Source: Flavobacterium sp. ACN6
GTDB taxonomy: Bacteria > Bacteroidota > Bacteroidia > Flavobacteriales > Flavobacteriaceae
DNA: 64,000 nt
Assembly (NCBI RefSeq): GCF_002304005.1
Contig: NZ_MRCQ01000002.1
Coordinates: 372,001-436,000 of the forward strand
Direction of reading: 5' to 3'
Shown here one piece after another: positions 34,256-44,895 of this stretch. Positions within the stretch are counted from its first letter, which is position 1, and each line of letters begins with the position of its first letter. Under the pieces are notes generated by a model that made no database searches, was not told where the DNA came from, and saw only the letters and a program-made list of their open reading frames with translations. A program made the translations under genes and the position numbers.

Positions 34256-37200
34256 ATGAAACATAAATTACTTATTTTATTTTTATTTTTTTCACTTTTT
34301 TGCTATTCCCAGGAAAACTGTAACAATGGAATTGATGATGATGGTGACGGTAAAATAGACCTAAATGATGAAGATTGCGCTTGTAATATTCTTACAAAAA
34401 AATCTTTACTTCAAAACCATTCTTTTGAAGAAAAAACAAATTGCCCTCAAGGTTACGATGACATTCTAACAACCACTTATTGGACAAAAGGCACAACCCC
34501 CTCCCCAGATTATTTAAACAAAGACTGTTATCTTTTTAATACTATTTACAATAAAAATCTTCAAAATTTCCCCGATGGTAAAGGAATTGTAAGAGCCGTA
34601 TACAAAAACAATAAAAAAGAATATATCGCTGCAAAATTATCAAGCCCGTTAAATAGTGGAATAAAATATCAGTTAACACTGAATATTGCTACATTGATGA
34701 GTATCGAAACAAATAACTTAAGTAAACGTTTTGATTTTAATTTCTTAGAGCCTACTTACATAACACTTTACGGAAGTAACAATAAAGACAATTTACCGTT
34801 ATATACCACTTCAGATCCAAATTCATTTGACCCATCTTGGATTGAAATTGGAAAAGTTTTATATCAACCGCAGACTAATTGGGGAGAAATAACAATTAGT
34901 TTTACGACAAATATTGATGTTAACGCAATAATGTTAGGACCAGAAAAAATACTACCTCCTTCATTTAATACTGATTATGAACCTTCTTTCTTATATGATA
35001 ATTTAAGATTAAATACTGCTGAAAATTTTGGTGTTACTATTGTTCAAAGTGGCAATTTCTGCAATAATGATTTAACGTTGACTGCTAACCTGACTAAAAA
35101 TGTGCATTTAGCAACAACTTTTCAATGGTATAAAAATGGAATAGCGGTAAATGGCGCAACTAATAAAACGTATTATATTCCTTCAGTTAAAACAAATTTA
35201 GGAGAATATTCTGTAAAAGTTACATCTGATAATGATTGTTTCATAAGTTCAAGATTAACTATAAACAATTCGATTCCTAATCCTTCTTTAACAGTAGTTC
35301 AGCCTACGTGTCAAGATATAAACGGTTATATAAAAGTTAACGACCCAGGTATAGAATATAGTTTTGATAAAGGTTTGGCCTTCCTTTCGGATGACAACTA
35401 TGTTACAAAAGATTTGGTATGGCAAACAGATGCAACCTTTGCCACAAAAGAATATGGCAAATATTATGTTCAGATAAGAACCGCTTCTGGCTGTATTTCT
35501 ACACCTACGATTGTAACAATTAATCCCCCAATATTATTAGACCGCCCAGCAGTTTCAATTATTCAACCAACTTGCAGTTCTGGCGGAACTATTACTATAA
35601 CAACTCCGGGATCACAATTTAGTTTTGATAATGGTTTAACTTGGGAAAACAGTGCTGCCAAAACAAATTTACCAATTGGAAATTATTTACTTAAAATAAA
35701 AAATAGTAGCGGATGCGAATCCTATTCTCAAAGCGTCTTGCTTTTTCCGTCATATATTAATTCGCCAGACTATACCTTAATTCAACCTAACTGTAATCAA
35801 GGAGGCAGTATTACTATTACTACACCTGCTTCCGAATATAGTTTTGATAATGGAGAAACATGGACTACAAATTCAACTGCAACTAATTTACCTTCGGGTT
35901 ATTATAATGTTAGAATTAAAGATAAATTTGGATGCGAATCGAAACCTTATTTTAATCAAATTTACTTTAATCCATTTTCTAAATCATATCCAGAAATTAA
36001 AGTTACTCAACCGAATACTTGCAGCAATACTGGACGTATAACTTTTTTAAAGTCTTCGCCTAAATATAGTATTGACAACGGATTAACATGGCAGGAAACA
36101 CCTACTTTTAATAATTTAAAACCTGGCAATTATGTACTAAAAACAAAAAATGAACTAGGTTGTGAATCCGAAGTTTATCCAGTTAAAATAAATTTTTATT
36201 TATCTAAGCCAACTTATACCGCAATAAATCCTGCATGTACAACAAAAGGAAGTATTACTATTACAAGCCCAGCATCCGAATATAGTTTTGATAATGGAGA
36301 AACATGGACAACAAATCCAACGGCAGCTAATTTATCTTCGGGTTATTATAATATTAAAATTAAAAATGAATTAGGCTGTGAATCCGATGTTGTATATGTC
36401 AATTTACCTGCTTTTTATCTTGATGTGCCTACCTATAAGATAATAAATCCTAATTGTGAAACGGAATCAAAATGGAGTATTTCAATTACAACCCCTGCTG
36501 CATTTTATAGTTTTGACGGGGGAGCAACATGGGGTACAAGCCCAAATATTTCTAATTTAGATTATGGAAGTTATTTCTTGAAAATAAAAAATTCTTTAGG
36601 CTGTGAATCCAATTATGCATTTGCCAATATAAGTAATGCTTATTACTTAGCACCTCCCGAATTTTTAGTTACAAAACCTACCTGTACCACTCCTGCACGT
36701 GTTACCATAACTACTCCTGCTGCATTTTATAGTTTTGATGATGGAGCAACATGGAGTACGGATCCAAATCTTACTAAATATCCTAATGGTGGTGTAAGTG
36801 GCTTTCTTAGGATTAAAAACAAAGCAGGCTGTATAAGTGAAAATAATTGGTTTGGTCTTAACCTCAATTTCCTTGATGCTCCTACTTATACAATGGTGCA
36901 GCCAATGACTTGTGACAGTAATGCTGCCGGAAGTATTACCATTACTACATCTGCTGCTTTTTATAGTTTCAATGGTGGTTTAAGTTGGAGTACCAACCCT
37001 ACAGCTTCAAATCTTCCTGTAGGATTTAAATATCAATTAAAAATTAAAAATAAAGATGGGTGTGAGTCTGGAAACCTTGTAGTTGAATTCACTCCTGTTA
37101 AAATAAAAGAACCCGAATACAAAGTTATTTATCCTAGCTGTGGCAAAGGAGGTTCGATTACGATTACAACACCAGCACCCTTTTACAGTTTTGATGGTGG

Positions 37201-40114
37201 TGAGACATGGGGCACAAGTCCAACCGCTGCAAATTTACCGATTGGTTTTTATTACCCTAAAATAAAAAATGAATCTGGATGTATCTCAGAAACACGTTAT
37301 TCTGTGAATTTCAATGAAGAATATTTATCTAATTTTGATATAAAATTAACACAGCCAACTTGTGAATCAAAGAATAAAGGGAGTATTACAATAGACCCCC
37401 TATTTGATCAATATAGCTTTGATGATGGTAGAACCTGGAGTCAATACAACACAGCCACAAATCTATCTCCTGGTACTTATTCCATAATAGTAAAAAATAA
37501 TTTAGGTTGCGAGTCCTGGTGGAGAGTTGTCACGCTTTATCATTTTTATTTACCTAAACCAAATTACACTACAACCGCTCCTGTATGTGGGACTGGGGGA
37601 AGTATTACAATTACTACTCCAGCTGCATTATATAGTTTTGACAACGGAGAAAATTGGACAACTAACCCAACGGCTGCAAATTTAGATGAAGGATATTACA
37701 CAATAATTATAAAAAATGAATTAGACTGCCAATCCTACCCAATCTCTGTTTACATACCTAAATTTTACCTTGAAGAACCTTTATTTACAGTTACTCAACC
37801 TAATTGTAAAATTTTAGGAAGTATAAATTTTACAACTTCTGCTTCAGAATACAGCATTGATAATGGAAATAACTGGGTTTCAGATCCTATAATTTCAAAT
37901 GTGAAAGAAGGAAGTTATTATTTAAAAATAAAAAATTCATATGGATGTGAATCTAATTCCAAATACATTTTCCTTTCTGATTTAAACCCCGCAGCTGAAA
38001 AACCAAATATTACAGTCCAACAACCAAGCAGCTGCACTTCCTCAGTAGGATTTATTACAGTATTAACAAATGCTTACCAATATAGTTTCGATGATGGAGT
38101 TACATGGTCTACCAATCCTCAGGCTCGCAAAACAACTCCTGGAGATTATTTGGTTCGAATTAGAAATAGTGCAACAGGCTGTCCGTCACCTTCTACAAAA
38201 GCGACAGTTAATCCTCCTTTAGACGCTATTAAAGTTCCTACTTACAATATTTCTCAACCTGTCAGCTGCACTAATCCTTTTGGAACTATTAAAATCACAA
38301 CTTTAGCTTCAAAATATAGTTTTGATAATGGTTTAAGCTGGAAAACAGATTCAGATTCTGGTAATTTAGCTGTTGGAAATTATAAAATTAAAATTCAAAA
38401 TGTAGCGGGATGCGAATCTGAAGCCGTTTCTGTACAAATAAATGCACCTGCAGATTCTCCAACTATTCCAACATTCAGCATAATTGAACCAAACTGTAAC
38501 AATAATAAAGGAAAAATAACAATTTCATCTATTGCAGCAGAATACAGTTTTGATAATGGTGAAACCTGGAGTGTTAATTCAGCATCTCAATTTCTAAATC
38601 CTGGGCAATATTATCTAAAAACAAAAAATTTAACTGGATGTGTTTCCCAAGCTATAAAAGCTACTATAACACCTTTTGTTAATTCTGTACCGACTCCCGA
38701 AAGTTTAAATTCTCAAATCTTCTGTATTCAGCAAAACGCAACCTTAAATGATATACAAATTACCGGTCAAAATATAAAATGGTACGATGGCGCAACTGCA
38801 GAAACACCTTTACCGATCACAACATTACTTCAAGAAAACAAAAGTTATTTTGCTTCACAGACTATAAATGGCTGTGAAAGTGCGAGAGCGGTAGTTACGT
38901 CAAGAATTTTAGATACCTCAAAACCAACTGGAAATGCAAATCAATCTTTTTGTACGGGACAAAAAGCAACAATTGCTGCTATTCAGATCACAGGAACTTC
39001 CATAAAATGGTATGACTCATTAACTAATGGGTCTTTAGTAATAGAAACAGCAAATCTTGAAGATGGAAAAACTTACTATGCTTCTCAAACTATTAACGGT
39101 TGTGAAAGCCAAAGATTTGGAGTTGCAGTTTCAATTGTTAACACTCCTTCTCCACCAACAGGAAGTGGAAATCAAGCTTTTTGTAAAAAAGAAAATGCAA
39201 CTTTGAATAACATTCAGGTTTCTGGACAAAATATAAAATGGTACGATACCAGTTTTTCTGCTGCTGCGCTGCCAAGTACAGCTTTATTAGAAAACAATAA
39301 AACCTATTATGCATCGCAAACTATAGGATGTGAAAGCGACAGGGCTCCGTTTTTAGTTCAAGTTCAAGATGCTGCCTTACCAGTTGGAAACAGCCGTCAG
39401 CAATTTTGTATAGATGAAAATGCATTAATTACAGATTTAAACATTACAGGAACAAACATTAAATGGTATGATGCACTAACAAATGGTAATATCTTACCTG
39501 AAACAACAGCATTACAAAATGGTATTTATTACGCCACACAAACTTTAAACAATTGCGAAAGCGAAAGATATGCTGTAACCGTAAAAATTCAAGATACTCC
39601 AAGTCCAAATGCAAATTCGCCACAGACATTTTGTGTTCAAAAAAATGCCCAAATAAGCAATATTGCTATTAGCGGGCAGAATATAAAATGGTTTGAAAGC
39701 ATTTCTTCTAATAATACTTTATCTGAATCCACTATTCTTGAAAACGGAATTACTTATTATGCGACACAAACCATAAGTAATTGCGAAAGTGACAGAATAC
39801 CTATTACGATAAATATTCTTGAAGCAAAAGATAGAGACTGTATTAATTTAGTTGAAGAACTTCCTTTTCCAAAATTCTTTACTCCAAATGGTGATGGTTT
39901 TAATGATCTTTGGACAATTGAACCAGAATACCTTGCTCCAAATACAGGAATTAGAATATTTGATCGTTATGGAAAATTCATAAAAGAATTAGCGCCAGGC
40001 ACTTCTTGGGATGGAAATTATTTAGGCAGCCAAGAACCTGGATCCGATTATTGGTTTATTGTCACCAGATTAAACGGAACAGAATTTAGAGGTCATTTTA
40101 GTTTAAAAAGGTAA
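34256..40114 (+). CDS. Giant T9SS-secreted repeat protein with type-B sorting domain
   Basis: This 1952-residue cell-surface or secreted protein has a signal peptide (1-20). After it come a Ca-binding-like NGIDDDGDGKIDLNDEDC segment, a beta-sandwich region (about 45-262), one Ig-like domain, 15 repeats of about 75 residues (about 342-1477) and five FC-x3-N/KWYD modules of about 75 residues (about 1480-1855). It ends in a gliding-motility-associated C-terminal domain (FFTPNGDGFNDLW, IFDRYGKFIKEL, about 1865-1952). That last domain is the type-B T9SS signal, which sends proteins through the SprA translocon. The repeat consensus is GSITITTPAxxYSFDNGxTW then NLxxGxYxxKIKNxxGCES. Adhesin or SprB-like roles are possible. 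Similar proteins are often surface-mobile, but the ligand is unknown. Confidence 0.93.
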   Translation: MKHKLLILFLFFSLFCYSQENCNNGIDDDGDGKIDLNDEDCACNILTKKSLLQNHSFEEKTNCPQGYDDILTTTYWTKGTTPSPDYLNKDCYLFNTIYNKNLQNFPDGKGIVRAVYKNNKKEYIAAKLSSPLNSGIKYQLTLNIATLMSIETNNLSKRFDFNFLEPTYITLYGSNNKDNLPLYTTSDPNSFDPSWIEIGKVLYQPQTNWGEITISFTTNIDVNAIMLGPEKILPPSFNTDYEPSFLYDNLRLNTAENFGVTIVQSGNFCNNDLTLTANLTKNVHLATTFQWYKNGIAVNGATNKTYYIPSVKTNLGEYSVKVTSDNDCFISSRLTINNSIPNPSLTVVQPTCQDINGYIKVNDPGIEYSFDKGLAFLSDDNYVTKDLVWQTDATFATKEYGKYYVQIRTASGCISTPTIVTINPPILLDRPAVSIIQPTCSSGGTITITTPGSQFSFDNGLTWENSAAKTNLPIGNYLLKIKNSSGCESYSQSVLLFPSYINSPDYTLIQPNCNQGGSITITTPASEYSFDNGETWTTNSTATNLPSGYYNVRIKDKFGCESKPYFNQIYFNPFSKSYPEIKVTQPNTCSNTGRITFLKSSPKYSIDNGLTWQETPTFNNLKPGNYVLKTKNELGCESEVYPVKINFYLSKPTYTAINPACTTKGSITITSPASEYSFDNGETWTTNPTAANLSSGYYNIKIKNELGCESDVVYVNLPAFYLDVPTYKIINPNCETESKWSISITTPAAFYSFDGGATWGTSPNISNLDYGSYFLKIKNSLGCESNYAFANISNAYYLAPPEFLVTKPTCTTPARVTITTPAAFYSFDDGATWSTDPNLTKYPNGGVSGFLRIKNKAGCISENNWFGLNLNFLDAPTYTMVQPMTCDSNAAGSITITTSAAFYSFNGGLSWSTNPTASNLPVGFKYQLKIKNKDGCESGNLVVEFTPVKIKEPEYKVIYPSCGKGGSITITTPAPFYSFDGGETWGTSPTAANLPIGFYYPKIKNESGCISETRYSVNFNEEYLSNFDIKLTQPTCESKNKGSITIDPLFDQYSFDDGRTWSQYNTATNLSPGTYSIIVKNNLGCESWWRVVTLYHFYLPKPNYTTTAPVCGTGGSITITTPAALYSFDNGENWTTNPTAANLDEGYYTIIIKNELDCQSYPISVYIPKFYLEEPLFTVTQPNCKILGSINFTTSASEYSIDNGNNWVSDPIISNVKEGSYYLKIKNSYGCESNSKYIFLSDLNPAAEKPNITVQQPSSCTSSVGFITVLTNAYQYSFDDGVTWSTNPQARKTTPGDYLVRIRNSATGCPSPSTKATVNPPLDAIKVPTYNISQPVSCTNPFGTIKITTLASKYSFDNGLSWKTDSDSGNLAVGNYKIKIQNVAGCESEAVSVQINAPADSPTIPTFSIIEPNCNNNKGKITISSIAAEYSFDNGETWSVNSASQFLNPGQYYLKTKNLTGCVSQAIKATITPFVNSVPTPESLNSQIFCIQQNATLNDIQITGQNIKWYDGATAETPLPITTLLQENKSYFASQTINGCESARAVVTSRILDTSKPTGNANQSFCTGQKATIAAIQITGTSIKWYDSLTNGSLVIETANLEDGKTYYASQTINGCESQRFGVAVSIVNTPSPPTGSGNQAFCKKENATLNNIQVSGQNIKWYDTSFSAAALPSTALLENNKTYYASQTIGCESDRAPFLVQVQDAALPVGNSRQQFCIDENALITDLNITGTNIKWYDALTNGNILPETTALQNGIYYATQTLNNCESERYAVTVKIQDTPSPNANSPQTFCVQKNAQISNIAISGQNIKWFESISSNNTLSESTILENGITYYATQTISNCESDRIPITINILEAKDRDCINLVEELPFPKFFTPNGDGFNDLWTIEPEYLAPNTGIRIFDRYGKFIKELAPGTSWDGNYLGSQEPGSDYWFIVTRLNGTEFRGHFSLKR
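35279..38690 (+). repeat. 15 tandem protein repeats (YSFDNGxTW type)
   Basis: Fifteen copies of a roughly 75-residue beta-rich unit follow one another. Copies 2, 3, 5, 9 and 11 are most alike, while copies 1, 4, 13 and 15 have drifted. The DNA is much more variable than the protein, so this is an old expansion and not a recent slippage array. Each unit has two Cys, one near QPxC and one at GCxS, which could form a disulfide per repeat. Confidence 0.88.
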
Positions 40115-40121
40115 ATAAAAA

Positions 40122-40157
40122 AAAGTCCGCAAAGTAAAAGTAAACTCTGCGGACTTT
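40122..40157. terminator. Bidirectional terminator
   Basis: The stem AAAGTCCGCA/TGCGGACTTT with A-rich and T-rich flanks lies between the convergent T9SS giant gene and the MHS transporter gene, just after the giant gene's stop codon. Confidence 0.85.
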
Positions 40158-40185
40158 GTGTAAATATTAGTGTTTAAAAAAGTCT

Positions 40186-41463
40186 TTAAAACTTATGTTC
40201 TTCTTTACTAATTAACAAAAATGAAATTAAGGAAATTAGTGCCGCAGCGATTAGATAAAAACCAACGTAACTTACACTATAAGTCGAAGCCAGCCAGATT
40301 GCTATCATAGGTGCAAACGCAGCTCCCAAGATCCCTGCCATATTAAAGGTTAAAGAAGCACCAGAATAACGAACATTTGTTGGAAATAATTCAGATAGAA
40401 AAGTTCCTAAAGGTCCATAAGTGAATCCCATTAAACTCATTCCAATACAGGCAAAAGTTGTCACCAAAACAATGTTTCCTGAACTTAAAAAATAAGAAAA
40501 GAAAAATCCGAAAACGGCAATACCTGCTGTAGCTATAATAAGCATTTTACGGCGCCCAATTTTATCTGCGACTACAGCCGAAACTGGGATAAAAGCAGCA
40601 AAAAACAGTACCGAAAATAACTGAATCAACAATCCATCTCTTTTTACAATTCCTAAGTCTGAAGTAGCCCAGCTTAATGTAAAAACTGTCATTAAATAAA
40701 AAACTAAGAATGTTGTAATTGCGGCAAACGTTCCGAAAATCAGCTGGTTTTTATAAGATCTTACAAGCTCTAAAAATGGAACTTTAACTTCTTCATGTGC
40801 ATTTCTAGAATTTTCAAAAGAAGGCGTTTCTGTAATTTTTGTTCGAATGTAAAACCCAACTATTACCAAAAGTGAACTGGCAATAAACGGAATTCTCCAG
40901 CCATAATCCATAAAATCTTCATTACTCATAGAATCTGTTAAGAACAAAAAAGTACCTCCAGAAAGCAGCAATCCTATTGGCGCGCCTAATTGCGGAAACA
41001 TTCCGTACCAGGCACGTTTATTTGGTGGTGCATTTTCTATCGCTAATAAAACCGCTCCACCCCATTCGCCTCCTAAACCTACACCCTGTCCAAAACGACA
41101 AAGCATTAATAATAAGGGCGCAGCAACACCAATACTGGCATAACTTGGCAAAAATCCTATGGTAACTGTCGAAATACCCATGGTTAGCAAAGCTGCTACC
41201 AATGTGAATTTTCGACCAATTTTGTCTCCATAATGTCCAAAAAAGGCAGAACCTAGCGGACGTGATAAAAATGCAATTGAAAAAGTAGCTAACGATTCTA
41301 GTGTTGCCATTGTCGCATCTGAACTAGGGAAAAACAGCTGCGGGAAAACCAATACTGCTGCATTGGCATAAATATAAAAATCAAAAAATTCGATTGTCGT
41401 GCCAATAAGGCTTCCAAAAAGAACATGTTTTAAGGAGTTCTTTTGATTCGGGTTCGTTTTCAT
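40186..41463 (-). CDS. MHS-family MFS transporter (metabolite:H+ symporter)
   Basis: This 425-residue inner-membrane protein has 12 predicted helices. The start SLIGTTIEFFDFYIYANAAVLVFP (residues 14-37) and the motif FGHYGDKIGRKFTLV (78-92) identify the metabolite:H+ symporter branch that includes ShiA and ProP. The RFGQGVGLGGEWGGAVLLAIE motif follows. Substrates are carboxylates, shikimate or osmolytes in the family; which one here cannot be told. It is a single gene between terminators. Confidence 0.9.
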   Translation of the reverse strand: MKTNPNQKNSLKHVLFGSLIGTTIEFFDFYIYANAAVLVFPQLFFPSSDATMATLESLATFSIAFLSRPLGSAFFGHYGDKIGRKFTLVAALLTMGISTVTIGFLPSYASIGVAAPLLLMLCRFGQGVGLGGEWGGAVLLAIENAPPNKRAWYGMFPQLGAPIGLLLSGGTFLFLTDSMSNEDFMDYGWRIPFIASSLLVIVGFYIRTKITETPSFENSRNAHEEVKVPFLELVRSYKNQLIFGTFAAITTFLVFYLMTVFTLSWATSDLGIVKRDGLLIQLFSVLFFAAFIPVSAVVADKIGRRKMLIIATAGIAVFGFFFSYFLSSGNIVLVTTFACIGMSLMGFTYGPLGTFLSELFPTNVRYSGASLTFNMAGILGAAFAPMIAIWLASTYSVSYVGFYLIAAALISLISFLLISKEEHKF

Positions 41464-41735
41464 GTAAAATAGATATAACTTTTTTTTTGATTACAAAAAT
41501 ATAGTTTCGTTATTAATAATTCATCTTTAAAAGAATTAGTTTTAGAACAGTTATGGCTTTTTAACAAATTACATGTGATTTATATTTTAAAAAACATTAT
41601 TTCATCTCATTTTAAAAACCTGATTACTGGAACTTTAAAACAAAAATTAAAAATCAAATCTTAAGCAATCGTTAAAAGCATTTTTAACTGTATATTTTCA
41701 TTAAATTTACAGCTGTCAAAAATAAATTTAAAATT

Positions 41736-43325
41736 ATGCCTACCGACTGTATCAGCTTTCAATCTTCTGGATATTTTTCTAAATTGATGCAAGATTATTT
41801 AGATCAAAAAACAGAATTAAAACCGCTGTACAACCACTTTCCTACAATAGAAAATTTCGAAAAACAAATTGCCGAAAAAGCAGCTAATTTTGATAACAAT
41901 AACCGAATTGCATTAGTTGAAACTTTAAAAAAACAATATGAAAATATTGAAATTTCTGAGTCAACACAGCATAATATTGCACTTTTAGCATTAGAAAATA
42001 CGTTTACAATTACAACTGGGCATCAATTAAATTTATTTACTGGTCCGCTGTATTTTTTATATAAAATAATTTCTACGATTAATTTAACTAAGGAATTAAA
42101 ATCGAAATACCCTTCTTCTAATTTTGTTCCCGTTTACTGGATGGCAACTGAAGATCATGATTTTGAAGAAATTAATTATTTTAATTTTAAAGGAAAAAAA
42201 ATACGCTGGAATGCCGAAAGCACTGGTCCCGTTGGAAGATTATCTACAAAAGGATTAGAAGATCTATTTGAAATTTATTCTAAAGAATTGGGCGCAAGCA
42301 CAAACGCGAATACGTTAAAAAAACTTTTTGAAGAGGCCTATTTAAAACATGAAAATCTAGCCGATGCCACACGTTTTTTAGCCAACAGTCTTTTTGCAAA
42401 TTATGGTTTAGTAATTATCGATGCTGATAATGCCGATTTGAAACGTGCTTTTATTCCATTTGTAAAAGAAGAGCTCGAAAATCAAACTTCATTTAAAGAA
42501 GTTCAAAAATCAATTGAAGATCTTGAAGCTTATACTGTTCAGGTAAATCCGCGAGAAATTAATTTGTTTTATATTGAAGATAAACTTCGCGAAAGAATCA
42601 TTTTTGAGGATAACAAGTATCTTGTAAACAATACCAAAATTTCATTTTCTAGAGAAGAAATTTTAAATTTAGCAGAAAGCAATCCCGAAAAATTCAGTCC
42701 GAATGTAATTATGCGTCCGCTGTATCAGGAAATAATTCTTCCTAATCTTTGTTACATTGGCGGAGGCGGGGAAATTGCGTATTGGTTAGAATTAAAAGGA
42801 TTTTTTGATGCTGTAAATATTACTTTCCCCATATTATTAGTTCGTAATTCGGTTCTTTTAGCTACCGAAAAGCAAGCTAAAAAAGCCGATAATTTAGATT
42901 TAAGCTGGAAAGATTTATTTAGTAAATCTGAAACTTTAATCAATACGATTACACACAAACTTTCTCCATTTACAATTGATTTAACAGAGCAGAAAGAAGT
43001 GTTGAAAAAACAGTTTGAATATCTTTTTGAATTGGCCGAAAAAACCGACAAATCTTTTTCTGGTGCCGTTAAAGCACAAGAATTGAAACAGAAAAAAGGT
43101 TTAGAAAATCTAGAAAAACGTTTATTGAAAGCGCAAAAAAGAAAATTGCAGGATCAATTGCAGCGCGTTACCGATTTGCAATGCGAATTGTTTCCAAATC
43201 ACAGTCTTCAAGAGCGTCAGAGTAATTTTTCTGAATTTTATCTAGAAAATGGAGAACAATTAATTCCGCTCTTAATTCAAAAATTAAAACCGCTGGAAAA
43301 TAATTTTAACATCATAATCACCTAA
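41736..43325 (+). CDS. bshC: Bacillithiol biosynthesis cysteine-adding enzyme BshC
   Basis: This 529-residue cytoplasmic enzyme adds Cys to glucosaminyl-malate, the last step of bacillithiol synthesis. The family motifs are TITTGHQLNLFTGPLYFLYKI (quoted from residues about 90-110), FVPVYWMATEDHDFEEI and IMRPLYQEIILPNLCYIGGGGEIAYW (around 330-355). A long coiled-coil segment is at 430-500 (QKKGLENLEKRLLKAQKRKL). The length is normal for the family. bshA and bshB are not in this window. It is the low-molecular-weight thiol route of many Bacteroidota and Firmicutes. Confidence 0.95.
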   Translation: MPTDCISFQSSGYFSKLMQDYLDQKTELKPLYNHFPTIENFEKQIAEKAANFDNNNRIALVETLKKQYENIEISESTQHNIALLALENTFTITTGHQLNLFTGPLYFLYKIISTINLTKELKSKYPSSNFVPVYWMATEDHDFEEINYFNFKGKKIRWNAESTGPVGRLSTKGLEDLFEIYSKELGASTNANTLKKLFEEAYLKHENLADATRFLANSLFANYGLVIIDADNADLKRAFIPFVKEELENQTSFKEVQKSIEDLEAYTVQVNPREINLFYIEDKLRERIIFEDNKYLVNNTKISFSREEILNLAESNPEKFSPNVIMRPLYQEIILPNLCYIGGGGEIAYWLELKGFFDAVNITFPILLVRNSVLLATEKQAKKADNLDLSWKDLFSKSETLINTITHKLSPFTIDLTEQKEVLKKQFEYLFELAEKTDKSFSGAVKAQELKQKKGLENLEKRLLKAQKRKLQDQLQRVTDLQCELFPNHSLQERQSNFSEFYLENGEQLIPLLIQKLKPLENNFNIIIT

Positions 43326-43432
43326 AATAATTATCTTTAAAAAATTTAAGTAATTATTTCGGAACAAATAACCAGCTCATTTCCGAGATTATTGCTTCTC
43401 TCAAACCAAATAGAATTATATTTTATAACCTA

Positions 43433-43447
43433 TTAACTAACTAACCA
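43433..43447 (+). promoter_or_regulatory. Leader motif TTAACTAACTAACCA
   Basis: This motif lies one base before the ATG of the HGSNAT-like gene and matches those before the GH26, susC and GH3 genes. No Shine-Dalgarno sequence is present. The role is unknown. Confidence 0.35.
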
Positions 43448-43448
43448 A

Positions 43449-44720
43449 ATGGTAAGAGAACGCCTAATTTCGCTTGATGTCTTTCGCGGACTGACTATTC
43501 TATTAATGACTATCGTAAACAATCCGGGAGACTGGGGCAATGTTTATCCGCCGCTTTTACACGCACATTGGAATGGCTGCACACCAACAGATCTTGTATT
43601 TCCTTTTTTTGTTTTCATAATGGGAGTTGCGGTACCGCTTGCAATGCCAGACAAAATTTACGACGACAATACGTTTAATAAAATTCTCGTACGTTCGTTA
43701 AGAATGTTATGTCTCGGAATATTCTTTAACTTCTTTGGCAAAATTCAATTATTTGGTCTGGAAGGCATTTCGTTACTAATCGCGCGATTAGCCATTACAA
43801 TTGCTGTTGGCTATGCATTAATGGGAAATTTCAGCACTAAAATAAAAAACATTTTAGCCTTTTCTATATTATTTATTTATCTCATTTTAGCCTACGGCGG
43901 TTTTGAAAATTATGCAGATGTGAGACTTCCTGGAGTCCTACAGCGTATTGCAGTAGTTTATTTTGTTGTTTCTCTTTTGTATTTGAAAACAACTAAGAAA
44001 ACGCAGATTATTACGGGAATCATTTTGCTTTTAGGATATTGGGCAGTTATGACATTGATTCCTGTTCCTGGATTTGGTGAAGCCAATTTAGAACGAGGAA
44101 CCAATTTAGCCGCCTGGGTAGACAGTGTTCTACTAAAAGGACATATGTACCGTGAAACAAATACTTGGGATCCAGAAGGAATTTTGAGCACGATTCCCTC
44201 AATTGTAAATGGAATTATCGGTTTATTAATTGGACAATTACTACTGCAAAATATTTTGAAAACCGAGAAAGCAAAAAAAATGGCAATTGCCGGAATCACT
44301 TTAATTATCGGCGGGTTAATTTGGAATTTCGTTTTTCCAATCAATAAATCACTTTGGAGCAGCAGTTATGTTTTATACACAACAGGTTTAGCTGCAACAT
44401 GCCTTGCCTTACTATATTATATTATCGATATTGCTGAATATAAAAAAGGCTTTAAACTTTTTGTTATTTGGGGAGTAAATCCAATGATCGTTTTCTTTGC
44501 TTCTCAGATAATCCCGCAGGCATTGACAATGATTCGATTTCAAAATCCGCACAATCCAGAAGAACAAACCAATCTTTTAGATTATTTATACCATTTTGGA
44601 ATCGCTCCCTTTTTTAGTAATCCTATGGCAGCTTCCTTGGCAGGTGCTTTAACTTATGTAGCAATTTGGACATTTATTCTTTGGATTTTCTACAGAAACA
44701 AACAAATCTTTAAAGTATAA
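43449..44720 (+). CDS. HGSNAT/DUF5009-like membrane acyltransferase
   Basis: This 423-residue polytopic membrane protein has about 11 helices. The start [21 protein letters not shown] (residues 4-24) and the [19 protein letters not shown] tract are hallmarks of the heparan-alpha-glucosaminide N-acetyltransferase/NagX family (DUF5009). The bacterial role is unclear; transmembrane transfer of acetyl groups to amino sugars is proposed. A paralogue lies at 58622-59812. The upstream leader is unusual (ACTAACTAACCA). Confidence 0.85.
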   Translation: MVRERLISLDVFRGLTILLMTIVNNPGDWGNVYPPLLHAHWNGCTPTDLVFPFFVFIMGVAVPLAMPDKIYDDNTFNKILVRSLRMLCLGIFFNFFGKIQLFGLEGISLLIARLAITIAVGYALMGNFSTKIKNILAFSILFIYLILAYGGFENYADVRLPGVLQRIAVVYFVVSLLYLKTTKKTQIITGIILLLGYWAVMTLIPVPGFGEANLERGTNLAAWVDSVLLKGHMYRETNTWDPEGILSTIPSIVNGIIGLLIGQLLLQNILKTEKAKKMAIAGITLIIGGLIWNFVFPINKSLWSSSYVLYTTGLAATCLALLYYIIDIAEYKKGFKLFVIWGVNPMIVFFASQIIPQALTMIRFQNPHNPEEQTNLLDYLYHFGIAPFFSNPMAASLAGALTYVAIWTFILWIFYRNKQIFKV

Positions 44721-44864
44721 AATTTCAATAAAACTCATTTTAAGACCCACATTTGTGCGTCTTTTAATTTACTTATATTTTGTATTTCACATCTTTCTTA
44801 ATCAAAACATCGTTCTGCTACGTTTTAATTATGAATTTATTAAAATCAATTCACAAAAAAAGTA

Positions 44865-44872
44865 TACTTTTG
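44865..44872 (+). promoter_or_regulatory. Candidate -7 promoter box upstream of ndk
   Basis: TACTTTTG matches TAnnTTTG, the flavobacterial -7 consensus, and lies 24 bases before the ndk ATG at 44896. No clear TTG at the expected -33 distance was found, so the support is partial. Its position inside the long open frame upstream of ndk argues that translation begins at 44896 and not further up. Confidence 0.45.
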
Positions 44873-44895
44873 CACAAAATTTAATAAAATATAAA

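Noticed and set aside
35279..38690. Possible CRISPR or satellite array
   Set aside because: The periodicity is a protein repeat of about 75 residues in one frame; the DNA is not conserved enough between units and there are no spacers.
44755..44895. 47-codon N-terminal extension of ndk
   Set aside because: Hydrophobic and unrelated to Ndk; a -7 promoter box lies inside it, and the ATG at 44896 gives the family length.
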